NCBI RefSeq assembly: GCF_024703995.1
Contig: NZ_JAMXQV010000040.1
Location: 1 to 64,000, forward strand
Origin: Amycolatopsis iheyensis
GTDB taxonomy: Bacteria > Actinomycetota > Actinomycetes > Mycobacteriales > Pseudonocardiaceae
Direction of reading: 5' to 3'
Length of the DNA stretch: 64,000 nt
The notes under the pieces were generated by a model. The model saw only the letters and a list, made by a program, of their open reading frames with translations. It was not told where the DNA came from and searched no databases. Below are positions 18,079 to 26,922 of this stretch, in pieces. Each line of letters begins with the position of its first letter. Within the stretch, counting starts at the first letter, position 1. Made by a program: the position numbers and the translations under genes.

Positions 18079-19053
18079 CTAGCCGAGGGCTTGCTTCGCC
18101 CCCGGGTGCAGCGGGACCGGGTCGGTCTGCGTCGCCAGCTGCTTCGAGATCTCCTTCGCCGCCGGGTGGACCTTCGCCAGCTCGGCCTGCTTGTCGAAGA
18201 TCAGCTTCGTGATCGCGCACGCGTTGCCCGCCGGGAAGTCCTCGCGCACCAGCAGCAAGTTGGGCACCACGATCGTCGGCACGTCCGAGGGCTGCGCGTA
18301 CGTCTTCGCCGGGATCACGGCCTGGTCGTAGACCGGGTTGACCGCCTTCAGCTTCGGCAGCAGCGGCGTGATGTCGAGGAACTTGACCTTGTCCTTCAAC
18401 GCCGTGGTGATATCGGTGATCTGCGCGGTCGGCAGGCCGCCGGACCAGACGAGCCCGTCGAGCGTGCCCGCCTTCATCCCGTCGGCGGTCTTGGCCAGGT
18501 CGAGGCGCTGCGCCTGGACGTCGGACTCCGGCTTGAGGCCCGCCGCCTGCAACAGCCGGTTCGCGATCACCTCGGTGCCCGACTTCGGCGATCCCGTCGA
18601 GATCCGCTTGCCCTTCATGTCGGCGACGGAGTTGATGCCCGAGTCGGTGCGGACCAGCACCTGTGTCGAGTTCGGGTAGATCCGGGACAGCGCCTGGACC
18701 TTCTGCGGCTTGCCGTCGAAGGAGCCCTTGCCGTTCACCGCGTCCGCCGCGGTGTCCGCGAGCGAGAACGCGACGTCGTAGTTGCCGGCGACCAGCTGCT
18801 GGATGTTCTGCACCGACGCGCCGGTCTCCGCGGCCGTCGCGCGCAGCTTGGTGTTGTTGCTGATCAGCTGGGCCAGGCCGCCGCCGAGCACGTAGTAGAC
18901 GCCGCCGCTGTTGCCGGTGGCGATGGTGATCCGGCCTTCGCCGGCTTCGCAGGACTGGGTCCCGCTCGCGGCGGGGGAGTCCGTCTGCTGTTTCCCGCCG
19001 CAGCCCGTGACGGCCAGAGCGAGTACCGCGGCAGCGGCCAGTGCGCGTTTCAT
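18079..19053 (-). CDS. TAXI-family TRAP transporter solute-binding lipoprotein
   Basis: Extracytoplasmic binding protein of a tripartite ATP-independent transporter. The 324-residue product has a lipoprotein signal with lipobox AVTGC (Cys18), then ITIATGNSGGVYYVLGGGLAQLI, characteristic of the TAXI type (TAXI is named from the conserved start of this region), and SVADMKGKRISTGSP in the middle. The TAXI ligands known in the family are small organic acids such as glutamate or 2-oxoglutarate, but the ligand here is unknown. The ATG overlaps the stop of the permease in an ATGA, so the two are translationally coupled. Confidence 0.92.
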   Translation of the reverse strand: MKRALAAAAVLALAVTGCGGKQQTDSPAASGTQSCEAGEGRITIATGNSGGVYYVLGGGLAQLISNNTKLRATAAETGASVQNIQQLVAGNYDVAFSLADTAADAVNGKGSFDGKPQKVQALSRIYPNSTQVLVRTDSGINSVADMKGKRISTGSPKSGTEVIANRLLQAAGLKPESDVQAQRLDLAKTADGMKAGTLDGLVWSGGLPTAQITDITTALKDKVKFLDITPLLPKLKAVNPVYDQAVIPAKTYAQPSDVPTIVVPNLLLVREDFPAGNACAITKLIFDKQAELAKVHPAAKEISKQLATQTDPVPLHPGAKQALG

Positions 19054-21011
19054 GCTGTCCTCCTCTTGAGCACGGCGTGGGCGAACATGGCGACGACACA
19101 GAACGCGGCGCCGACCGCGATCGGCACCGGTTCCAGGTAGAGCAGGCACAGGGCGGCCGGGACGAACAACAGCCGCACGCCGACGCTGACCGGCCCGAAC
19201 AGCCAGCCGCCGGTGACCACCGCCAGCGCGGCCACCGCCACCGCGGAGACCGCCGCCACCCACAGCACGGTGAGCACGTCGGACTCCAGCAGCAGCGCGG
19301 CACCGTTGTCGGTGAGCACGAACGCGATCGGCACGAGGAACGCGGGCAGCGTGTACTTCCAGCACTGCCACATGGTTCCCAGCACCGACCCACCGGTGAT
19401 GGCCGCGGACGCCACCGCGGCCAGCGCGGTCGGCGGCGTCACTTCCGAGAGCACCGCGTAGTAGAAGATGAACATCGCGCGCTCGGCGTCGGCGACCCCG
19501 AGCGTCTCGAGAGCCGGCCCGATCACCACCCACGCGATGATGAAGCTCGCGGTGACCGGCACCGCGAGCCCGAGCACGCCGACGGCGACCGCCGAGAGCA
19601 GCACGGTCAGGATCAGGATCACCGTGCCGTTGTCGGTCAGCGCGCCGGCCAGCTCGACCAGCGCGTCGGCGAGTTCGAGGCCGAGGCCGGTCTTGGTGAT
19701 GGTCGAGGTGATCACGCCGGCCGCCGCGCACACCGCGATCACCGGCAGCGCCCCGCGCACCCCGGCCGAAAGCGCGTCGACCATGTCCTTGGCCCAGCCC
19801 CGTACGTCGCGGCGGCGGGCGATGAGCGCGAACAGCGCCGCGACGCCGGTGGCGTAGACGACCGCGGCGAACGGCGGGATGTCCAGCGCCAGGAACACGA
19901 CGATGATCGCCAGCGACAGGAAGTGGTAACCACCGCGCAGCAACAGCTTCCACGGTTCGCCGTGCGGGACGTCGACCGCTTCGGCCTTGAAGCGGCGGGC
20001 GTCGGCCTCCATCGCGAACACGATGCCGAGGTAGTAGAGCAGTGTCGGCACGGTCGCCCAGATCAGCACCTTCAGGTACGACGTCTGCAGGTACTCGGCG
20101 ATGATGAACGCGGCGGCGCCCAGCGTCGGCGGGGAGAGGATCGCGCCGATGCCGGACGCGGCGAGCAGCCCGCCAGCGTTTTCCTTGGGGTAGTTGGCTT
20201 TCTTCAGGATCGGCCAGGTGATCGAGCCGAGGCTGACCGCGGTCGCCGTGCCCGAACCCGAGACCGTGCCGAGCAGGAAGCCCGACAGCACGGTGGTCCG
20301 GCCCGGCGCGGTCCGCGACTTCCGGAACGCGGCGAAGGAGATGTCCACGAAGAACCGGCCGGCGCCGGAGGCGTTGAGCACGGCGCCGTAGAGGGTGAAC
20401 AGCACGATGTAGCTGCCCGCGACGTCGAGCGGGGTGCCGTAGAACCCGCTCGCGTCGTTGTAGAGCGCGTTGATGATCTGGCTGAAGTCGATGCCCGCGT
20501 GCGCGATGCCCCACTTCTGCGGGAGGAAGCCGCCGTAATAGGCGTAGGCCAGGAAGAGCAGGCAGACGATCGGCAGCACCAGGCCGGTGGTGCGGCGGGT
20601 GGCTTCGAGGATCAGGACGAGCAGCAGCGCGCCGGCCACGATGTCCAGCGGGGACAGGATGCCTTGGCGGTCCAGGAAGTCGTCGTACCCGATGAGCACG
20701 GGGTAGAGGCCGACCGCCAGCGCGACGATCGCGAGGGCCCAGTCGGTCCAGCCGGGGTCGTCACGGCCGCGCAGCCGCGGGCGGTAGCAGAGGAACACCA
20801 GCGGGAGCGTGCCGCCGAGGAAGAGCACGAGGTAGAACTGGTTCCCCTTGGCGAAGGGGAAGAACACCTGCTTGAGCACGAGCACGGCGACGACGAGGGC
20901 GACGAAGTAGACGACCCGGTCCGGCACCCGGGAGAGCGTGCGCGCGGGCCGTTCCTCGTCGTGCTCGGCGGCGATGGCGGCAGTCGTGTCCTCTTCGACC
21001 GGTTGGGTCAT
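19050..21011 (-). CDS. TRAP transporter permease, fused small and large subunits (DctQM)
   Basis: A 653-residue membrane protein with about 18 hydrophobic helices, joining the four-helix DctQ-like part and the DctM-like part in one chain, as is standard for TAXI systems. Seen are TVSGSGTATAVSLGSITWPILKK, the conserved SGxGTA-type region of the M domain, and ASGIGAILSPPTLGAAAF. It drives sodium- or proton-coupled uptake of the ligand delivered by the TAXI lipoprotein encoded just downstream. The start is the ATG at 21009-21011 behind GGGGG; a GTG directly before it is the alternative. Confidence 0.93.
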   Translation of the reverse strand: MTQPVEEDTTAAIAAEHDEERPARTLSRVPDRVVYFVALVVAVLVLKQVFFPFAKGNQFYLVLFLGGTLPLVFLCYRPRLRGRDDPGWTDWALAIVALAVGLYPVLIGYDDFLDRQGILSPLDIVAGALLLVLILEATRRTTGLVLPIVCLLFLAYAYYGGFLPQKWGIAHAGIDFSQIINALYNDASGFYGTPLDVAGSYIVLFTLYGAVLNASGAGRFFVDISFAAFRKSRTAPGRTTVLSGFLLGTVSGSGTATAVSLGSITWPILKKANYPKENAGGLLAASGIGAILSPPTLGAAAFIIAEYLQTSYLKVLIWATVPTLLYYLGIVFAMEADARRFKAEAVDVPHGEPWKLLLRGGYHFLSLAIIVVFLALDIPPFAAVVYATGVAALFALIARRRDVRGWAKDMVDALSAGVRGALPVIAVCAAAGVITSTITKTGLGLELADALVELAGALTDNGTVILILTVLLSAVAVGVLGLAVPVTASFIIAWVVIGPALETLGVADAERAMFIFYYAVLSEVTPPTALAAVASAAITGGSVLGTMWQCWKYTLPAFLVPIAFVLTDNGAALLLESDVLTVLWVAAVSAVAVAALAVVTGGWLFGPVSVGVRLLFVPAALCLLYLEPVPIAVGAAFCVVAMFAHAVLKRRTA

Positions 21012-21086
21012 CACTGCCCCCTTCGCGATGGTGACACGTTACGGTGTCGCGGATCACATCGAAAGGGATCTTCCGGTCGCAAAACG

Positions 21087-21123
21087 GCGAAGGGGGCTCC
21101 CGCCGTGGCGGAAGCCCCCTTCG
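21087..21123 (-). terminator. Intrinsic terminator of pepA
   Basis: GAAGGGGGCT (21089-21098) pairs with AGCCCCCTTC (21113-21122), and inner CCGCC/GGCGG extends the stem. On the minus strand CGCCGTTTTG follows. It lies ten bases past the pepA stop. Confidence 0.8.
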
Positions 21124-21132
21124 GGACGCGGG

Positions 21133-22632
21133 TCAGCCGTTGGCGGCGATGTCCGCCAGGACCGCGGCGATGGTCCGGACCGGGACGCCGGTGCCGCCCT
21201 TGCCGGTGTAGCCCCACGGCGAGCCGGTGTTGAACGACGGGCCCGCGATGTCGATGTGGACCCAGTCGAGGCCGTCGGCGACGAACTCGCGCAGGAAGAT
21301 CCCGGCCGCGAGCATGCCGCCCCAGCGGTGGCCGGTGACGTTGGCCAGGTCGGCCAGGCGCGAGTCGAGGTCGGCGCGCAGCTCCTCCGGCAGCGGCATG
21401 GCCCAGCCGTTCTCGCCGGTGGCCTGCATGATCGCCGCGACGCGGTCGCGGAAGTCGTCCGAGCCCATCACACCGGCGGTGCGGTTGCCGAGCGCGACGA
21501 CCTGGGCGCCGGTCAGCGTCGAGGTCTCGATCAGGTAGTCCGGGTTCTCCTCGGCCGCGCGCACCATCGCGTCGACCAGGACCAGCCGGCCCTCGGCGTC
21601 GGTGTTGAGGACCTCGACGGTCTTGCCGCCGTACATCGTCAGCACGTCACCGGGCCGGTACGACGTCCCGGACGGCAGGTTCTCCGCCAGCGGGATGTGC
21701 GCGACGACCTCCAGCGGGTACTTGAGCTTCGCGGCGAGCACCACGGCCGCGAGCACGCCGGCCGCGCCGGACATGTCCGAGGTCATGTGGTCCATGTTCG
21801 CGGCGGGCTTGAGCGAGATGCCGCCCGAGTCGAACGTGATGCCCTTGCCGACCAGCGCGACCTTCTTGGCGGCCTTGGCCGGCTTGTAACCGATGCGGAC
21901 CAGGCGCGGCTGGCGGGCCGAGCCGCCGCCGACGCCGAGGATGCCGCCGAAGCCCTTGCGCTTGAGCGCCTTCTCGTCGAGGACCTCGAACTCGAGGCCG
22001 TTGTCCTCGGCCAGCTTCCGCGCGCGGTCGGCGAAGGAAGCCGGGAACAGGTCGTTCGGCGGGGTGTTGATCAGGTCGCGAGCGGTGAGGACGGCCTCGG
22101 CGATGCTGGTCGCGGCCTTCAGCGTCGCCTTGTGCTCGCGCGCGGTGCCCTCGGCCGGGCTCGCGAAGTCGACCTTCGCGACCGGCGCGTCACCCTTCTC
22201 CGAGCGGTAGGCGGTGAAGACGTAGGAGCCGAGGACGGTGCCCTCGACGGCGGCCTGCAGGTCGAGCTCCGACAGCGTGACGAACGCGCGGTCGGTGCCG
22301 GCCAGCGCGCGGCCGGCGGCGCCCGCGGCGCGGCGGACCTGCTCGGGGGTGATGCCGTCACCCTCCTTGCCCAGGCCGACGGCGAGCACGACACCGGCCG
22401 GGAGCTTGCCGAGCGTCGGCACCTTGACGACTTCTTCGGCCTTGCCGCTCGCGCCGAGGGTGGCCAGCAGGCCGGCGAGCCGGCCGTCGAAGGCCGCGTC
22501 GACGGCGGCGGCGCCCGCGGCGAGCAGCGGGCCGTCCTCGCCGGCCACGGTGCCGATGACGACCACGTCGGCGCGCGTCTTGGCCAGTGCCTCCCCGGTG
22601 TTGTCGGACAGGGCGAGCTTAGGCACGGTCAC
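21133..22632 (-). CDS. pepA: Leucyl aminopeptidase (M17 family)
   Basis: Cytosolic metallo-aminopeptidase that removes N-terminal residues from peptides. The 499-residue protein has a divergent N-terminal domain and a C-terminal catalytic domain with GKGITFDSGGISLKP (metal ligands Lys and Asp), MKSDMSG-like HMTSDMSGAA and the diagnostic NTDAEGRL motif with two metal ligands and the catalytic Arg. The GTG start at 22630-22632 is preferred because GAGGAG lies six bases upstream. It is divergent from the membrane protein at 22742. In mycobacteria the equivalent gene (pepB) also lies close to ilvE and the dlaT-lipB region. Confidence 0.96.
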   Translation of the reverse strand: MTVPKLALSDNTGEALAKTRADVVVIGTVAGEDGPLLAAGAAAVDAAFDGRLAGLLATLGASGKAEEVVKVPTLGKLPAGVVLAVGLGKEGDGITPEQVRRAAGAAGRALAGTDRAFVTLSELDLQAAVEGTVLGSYVFTAYRSEKGDAPVAKVDFASPAEGTAREHKATLKAATSIAEAVLTARDLINTPPNDLFPASFADRARKLAEDNGLEFEVLDEKALKRKGFGGILGVGGGSARQPRLVRIGYKPAKAAKKVALVGKGITFDSGGISLKPAANMDHMTSDMSGAAGVLAAVVLAAKLKYPLEVVAHIPLAENLPSGTSYRPGDVLTMYGGKTVEVLNTDAEGRLVLVDAMVRAAEENPDYLIETSTLTGAQVVALGNRTAGVMGSDDFRDRVAAIMQATGENGWAMPLPEELRADLDSRLADLANVTGHRWGGMLAAGIFLREFVADGLDWVHIDIAGPSFNTGSPWGYTGKGGTGVPVRTIAAVLADIAANG

Positions 22633-22741
22633 TTCTGGCTCCTCGCGCGTTCTCGGTGGCACCGGGCGCCCGCCCGGTCAGGATCGTGAGCCATGCTAAT
22701 GACGACCGGACCACAGGTGAACGGCGGGCGAAGGAGGACGC

Positions 22742-23590
22742 GTGCGGCTGGGCGGTGGGCTGCTGGTGGCGCTGGCGGCGGCAGCGGCGGGTGCGGGCTG
22801 GTGGCTGCTCGCCGGGCTGGTGCTCGCGGCGATCGCCGCCGGGGTGACGGCGCGGGTCCCGGAACCCGGAGATGCCCTGGTCGACCGGGTTGTGGTGGTG
22901 TTCGCGCGGCTCGCCGAAGTGACCGTCTACGCGCTCGCGTTCGGTGCCTACGTCCTCCCCGCGCACCGCGAACTCGCGGCCGCCGCGTTCGTCGTCGTGG
23001 TGGCCGGCGCGGGGTTCGCCGGGCTGAAGATCCCGACGATCGTCGTACGGACCGCGGCCGGGCTGCTGCTCCTCGCGGGGCTCTTGCTCGTCGTGGTGTG
23101 CGTGGCGGTGACGCCGGTGTCGACCGTCGGCGGCGGGCTGCAGCCGCCGGACTTCGCCGGTGTGCTCGTCGCCGCGGTGGTCTTCCTGCCGTTCCTGCGC
23201 CCCGGCGGCCGGGAGCACGCCGGCTGGCGGGTCCTCCTGCTCGGCGCGGTCACGGCGTTCGCCGCTTTCGCCGCGCTCTACCAGCTCGGCGCGGTCCGGC
23301 TCGGACTGTCCCTGACCTCCCTGCGCGACCTGCTTTCGGCCGCCGACGCGGACTCGCTGCAGCCGCTGCTCACGGCCGTCGCCGTGGTCGCGACCGTGGT
23401 GCCCGCCCTCGCCGCCGGCGCCGAGGTCCGCGAGCGGGCCGGCGTGCCCGGGGTGGCCGGGCTCGCCGTCGCCGCGGTGGCCGCGTTCTTCCTGCCGGTG
23501 CTGCCCGTGCTGGTCGTCGCCGGGCTGGCGACCGTGATCGAGCTGCTACTGGGTGTACGCGCGCGCAAGTACAGTGGGGTGCGTGAGTGA
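22742..23590 (+). CDS. Multi-pass membrane protein of unknown function
   Basis: A 282-residue, very Ala/Val/Leu-rich protein with eight to nine hydrophobic segments and few charged residues. No motif of a known transporter is clear, although the pattern recalls actinobacterial proteins annotated as amino-acid transporter-like. GTG start with an excellent ribosome site (AGGAGG). The downstream DUF402 gene overlaps its end by eight bases, so both are surely co-expressed, which suggests a shared but unknown job. Confidence 0.8.
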   Translation: MRLGGGLLVALAAAAAGAGWWLLAGLVLAAIAAGVTARVPEPGDALVDRVVVVFARLAEVTVYALAFGAYVLPAHRELAAAAFVVVVAGAGFAGLKIPTIVVRTAAGLLLLAGLLLVVVCVAVTPVSTVGGGLQPPDFAGVLVAAVVFLPFLRPGGREHAGWRVLLLGAVTAFAAFAALYQLGAVRLGLSLTSLRDLLSAADADSLQPLLTAVAVVATVVPALAAGAEVRERAGVPGVAGLAVAAVAAFFLPVLPVLVVAGLATVIELLLGVRARKYSGVRE

Positions 23591-24248
23591 TCGACGCTGG
23601 CGGCCGGGGGAGACCGTGCTCGAGCGGTTCCACCGCCCGGACGGCTCGATCGGCCAGGTCCACCCGCTGCGCGTGCTGGAAGACGACGGCCGCGTCCTGC
23701 GCGGCTGGCTCCCGGCGGGCACCGCGATCGTCGGCAGCAGGCTCGCCGACGGCCGCCTGATGCGCGAAGCCCCGTTGGAGCAGCGCTTCCGCGTCCCGCG
23801 GGTGGCGGTCGCGGACTCGTGGCACGGCGCGTCCACGCTGCGCCGGATCGCCGAGGACGAGTGGTCGTCGGTCTGGTGGTTCTTCGACCTCGAAGGCCGG
23901 TTCAAGAACTGGTACGTGAACCTGGAGATCCCGCTGGGCCGCTCGCCGGGCGCGGTCGACCGGATCGACGGCGTGCTCGACGTCGTCGTCGAGCGCGACG
24001 GCAGCTGGCGCTGGGACGACGAGGACGAGGCCGAGGCGGCCATCGAGGTCGGCCGGCTGACCCTCGAACAGTTCGACCGGCTGCGGGTGGAAGGCGAGCG
24101 GATCGGCGCGCTGGCCGACCGCGGCGCCTACCCGTTCGACGGAACGGACACCGACTTCCGGCCCGGCCCGGGCTGGCCGGCGCCGGAGCTGCCCGCGGGG
24201 CTGCTCAGCCCGCGGTCAGGAGAAGGACCAGCGCCAGCACGACGTTGA
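23583..24248 (+). CDS. DUF402-domain protein
   Basis: A cytoplasmic protein of 221 residues. The DUF402 core is seen as the tryptophan- and acid-rich block EWSSVWWFFDLEGRFKNWYVNLEIP followed by DGVLDVVVERDGSWRWDDEDE, with the conserved Asp and Glu residues. Members include nucleoside di/triphosphatases such as the S. aureus Ntdp protein, so nucleotide phosphate hydrolysis is a reasonable guess. GTG start inside the end of the upstream membrane-protein gene. Its last 44 bases overlap the end of the convergent gene at 24205. Confidence 0.85.
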   Translation: MSDRRWRPGETVLERFHRPDGSIGQVHPLRVLEDDGRVLRGWLPAGTAIVGSRLADGRLMREAPLEQRFRVPRVAVADSWHGASTLRRIAEDEWSSVWWFFDLEGRFKNWYVNLEIPLGRSPGAVDRIDGVLDVVVERDGSWRWDDEDEAEAAIEVGRLTLEQFDRLRVEGERIGALADRGAYPFDGTDTDFRPGPGWPAPELPAGLLSPRSGEGPAPARR

Positions 24249-24507
24249 TGACGGCGAGGATGACGACCGACTTCGTCGGCACCACCTTCGGGAAGACCAC
24301 CTTGCCGTGGATGCTCCGCCACCAGAAGATGCCGAAGACCCCGGCGACGAGCCCGAGGAAGCCGCCGAAGCCGCTGCTGAGCACGGCCCAGCCGACCATG
24401 CCGAGCAGACCGACGCCGAAGGTCAGCAGCACCGCGGTGGCGAACGTCTTGACGTCGGCCCCGCCGGTCTTGGGCCGGGGCACCGGCTCCGTGGAGTGGT
24501 AGGTCAC
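24205..24507 (-). CDS. Small membrane protein of unknown function
   Basis: A 100-residue protein with three hydrophobic helices (about residues 22-45, 47-65 and 78-97) after a short polar N-terminus MTYHSTEPVPRPKTGG. No family recognised. It is convergent with the DUF402 gene, with a tail overlap of 44 bases, and stands back to back with ilvE. The composition and helix spacing make it likely real. Confidence 0.7.
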   Translation of the reverse strand: MTYHSTEPVPRPKTGGADVKTFATAVLLTFGVGLLGMVGWAVLSSGFGGFLGLVAGVFGIFWWRSIHGKVVFPKVVPTKSVVILAVINVVLALVLLLTAG

Positions 24508-24603
24508 GCCGCCATACTAGAGCGGTCACGCCGCGGGCGCGGGCCACCCGGAACAGTGGGACATCCGACTAACGCGCTTCCGACCAAGCGGTATCCTCCA
24601 GCC

Positions 24604-25707
24604 ATGACCACGTCGACGCAGTTCGCCCATGTCCCGCACCCGAGTCCTGCGAGCGCGGACCGTGTCGCGGAGGTACTCGAAACACCCGGGTTCGGGTTGT
24701 ACTTCACCGACCACATGGTGACCGTCAAGTGGTCGAAGACCGAAGGCTGGCACGACGCCCAGGTCGGCCCGTACGCCCCGTTCACCCTCGACCCGGCGAC
24801 GTCGGTGCTGCACTACGGCCAGGCCATCTTCGAGGGCCTCAAGGCCTACCGCCAGCCGGACGGCACGATCGCGTCGTTCCGCCCGGACGCCAACGCCGCG
24901 CGCTTCCGCCAGTCGGCCGAGCGGCTCGCCATGCCGCAGCTGCCCGAAGACGTCTTCGTCGAGTCGCTGCGGGAGCTCATCGCCGTCGACAGCCGCTGGG
25001 TGCCCACCCGCCAGGGTGACTCCCTCTACCTGCGGCCGTTCATGATCTCGACGTCCACCGGGCTCGGCGTCAACAGCCCGGCGGCCGACTACGTGTACAC
25101 CGTCATCGCGTCCCCGGCGGGCTCGTACTTCTCCGGCGGTGTGAAGCCGGTGAGCGTCTGGCTGTCGACGGAGTACGTGCGCGCGGCGCCCGGCGGCACC
25201 GGCGCGGCGAAGTGCGCCGGCAACTACGCGGCGTCGTTCGTGGCGCAGGCGCAGGCCGTGGAGAAGGGCTGCGACCAGGTCGTCTGGCTCGACGCGGTGG
25301 AGCGGCGCTGGGTCGAGGAGATGGGCGGGATGAACCTGTTCTTCGTCTTCGGCTCCGGCGAGAACGCCCGGCTGGTGACGCCGGAGCTGACCGGCTCGCT
25401 GCTGCCCGGCGTGACGCGCAAGTCGTTGCTGCAGCTGGCTTCCCGGCTCGGGTACAAGGTCGAAGAGCGCCGGATCTCCACCGAGGAGTGGGAGAAGGCC
25501 GCGGCTTCGGGTGAGCTGACCGAGACGTTCGCCTGCGGCACCGCGGCGGTGATCACCCCGGTCGGGCACGTCAAGCACGCGAACGGCGAGTTCACCATCG
25601 CCGACGGGCAGCCCGGCTCGCTGACCATGAAGCTGCGTGAAGAGCTGACCGGCATCCAGGAAGGCACCCACCCGGACGCCGACCACTGGATGGTCCCGCT
25701 CGGCTGA
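24604..25707 (+). CDS. ilvE: Branched-chain amino acid aminotransferase
   Basis: PLP enzyme for the last step of valine, isoleucine and leucine synthesis and the first of their breakdown. The 367-residue protein is a class IV aminotransferase: LHYGQAIFEGLKAYR near residue 80, LYLRPFMIST, the PLP lysine in AAKCAGNYAAS, the EEMGGMNLFFVF block and TFACGTAAVITPVG. This is the actinobacterial and mitochondrial branch, about 40 residues longer than E. coli IlvE. It is monocistronic, with a strong shared terminator toward cobT. Confidence 0.97.
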   Translation: MTTSTQFAHVPHPSPASADRVAEVLETPGFGLYFTDHMVTVKWSKTEGWHDAQVGPYAPFTLDPATSVLHYGQAIFEGLKAYRQPDGTIASFRPDANAARFRQSAERLAMPQLPEDVFVESLRELIAVDSRWVPTRQGDSLYLRPFMISTSTGLGVNSPAADYVYTVIASPAGSYFSGGVKPVSVWLSTEYVRAAPGGTGAAKCAGNYAASFVAQAQAVEKGCDQVVWLDAVERRWVEEMGGMNLFFVFGSGENARLVTPELTGSLLPGVTRKSLLQLASRLGYKVEERRISTEEWEKAAASGELTETFACGTAAVITPVGHVKHANGEFTIADGQPGSLTMKLREELTGIQEGTHPDADHWMVPLG

Positions 25708-25713
25708 GCGGCT

Positions 25714-25757
25714 CGACGAAAAAGGCCCCCGCGTTCCCGCGGGGGCCTTTTTCGTCG
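25714..25757. terminator. Bidirectional intrinsic terminator between ilvE and cobT
   Basis: CGACGAAAAAGGCCCCCGCG pairs with its near-perfect complement ending at 25757, with AAAAA on one side and TTTTT on the other. It therefore can stop transcripts from both convergent genes. Confidence 0.92.
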
Positions 25758-25759
25758 GC

Positions 25760-26869
25760 TCAGGTGGCGGTGGCCGGGATGAGCGGGCCGGAGACGCCGG
25801 CCTGCTCGTGGGTCGCGGTCTCGGCCAGCACGCGCGCGGCCATCATCAGCAGCGGCAACGCCGTCACCGCGCCGGTGCCCTCGCCGAGCCGGACGTCCAG
25901 CTCCAGCAGCGGGCCGAGGTCGAGGTGCTCCAGGGCGAGCGCGTGGGCCGGCTCGGCCGTCCGCTGGCCGGCCACCCACCAGCGGCGCGCGCCCGGGGCG
26001 AGGTCTTCGGCGACGAGGGCCGCGGCGCACGCGACGAGCCCGTCGAGCACGACCGGCGTCCGGCGGGTCGCCGCCTGGGCCAGGAACCCGGCGATCGCCG
26101 CGATGTCCGCGCCGGCCGTGGTGCGCAGCAGGTCCAGCGGGGTGGCCAGGACCGGGCGGGCCCGGCGCAGCGCGTCGCGCACCGCCGCGGCCTTGCGCAT
26201 CCAGGCGTCGTCGTCGATGCCCGAGCCGCGGCCGACCACGGCGACCGGCTCGCTGCCGGTCAGCGCCGCGACCAGCACCGACGCGGGCGTGCTGTTGCCG
26301 ATCCCGAGGTCACCCGGGATGAGCAGGTCGGCCCCGCCGTCGACCTCCGCGTCGGCGATCGCCATCCCGGCGCGGACGGCCTTGCGCACCTCGGCGTCGG
26401 TGAGGGCGTCTTCGACGTCGATGGAGCCGGAGCCGCGGCGGACCTTGAACTCGCCGATCGAGCGGGTCGCGGGGGCTTCGGTGTCCACGGCCATGTCGAC
26501 CACGCGGACGCTCGCGCCCGCGGCGGCGGCCAGGACGTTGATCGCCGCGCCGCCGGTGAGCATGGTGCCGAGCAGCTGCGCGGTGACCTCGGCGGGATAG
26601 GCCGAGACCCCCTTCGCGGCGATCCCGTGGTCCCCGGCGAAGACGATGACGCGGGGCCGCGTGAACGGCCGCGGCGGCGCCTGCCCCTGGCAGGCCGCGA
26701 TCCAGACGCCCAGCTCTTCGAGCCTGCCCAGCGAGCCGGCCGGCTTGACCAGCTTGGCGTGCAACGCGATGGCGTCGGACCGGGCGTGGTCGTCGGGCGG
26801 GGTGATCTCGGGGAACTCGATGTTGTCCGGCTCCACACCAGGCCCTTTCTCTTCCGCGGCAGCGCTCAT
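25760..26869 (-). CDS. cobT: Nicotinate-nucleotide-dimethylbenzimidazole phosphoribosyltransferase
   Basis: Activates the lower ligand of cobalamin by making alpha-ribazole phosphate from dimethylbenzimidazole and nicotinate mononucleotide. The 369-residue protein has KPAGSLGRLEELG at the start, VFAGDHGIAAKGVSAYP with the phosphate-binding region, GDLGIGNSTPAS and the C-terminal GEGTGAV with the catalytic Glu. ATG at 26867-26869, although two codons upstream a GTG is possible. No other cobalamin gene is nearby in the window; in mycobacteria cobT occupies the same neighbourhood as ilvE and pepB. Confidence 0.95.
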   Translation of the reverse strand: MSAAAEEKGPGVEPDNIEFPEITPPDDHARSDAIALHAKLVKPAGSLGRLEELGVWIAACQGQAPPRPFTRPRVIVFAGDHGIAAKGVSAYPAEVTAQLLGTMLTGGAAINVLAAAAGASVRVVDMAVDTEAPATRSIGEFKVRRGSGSIDVEDALTDAEVRKAVRAGMAIADAEVDGGADLLIPGDLGIGNSTPASVLVAALTGSEPVAVVGRGSGIDDDAWMRKAAAVRDALRRARPVLATPLDLLRTTAGADIAAIAGFLAQAATRRTPVVLDGLVACAAALVAEDLAPGARRWWVAGQRTAEPAHALALEHLDLGPLLELDVRLGEGTGAVTALPLLMMAARVLAETATHEQAGVSGPLIPATAT

Positions 26870-26922
26870 GACCACGCCGTGGCCAACCTACCGGGGAAGG
26901 GCGCCCGGTAGTCTCGCGGCTC

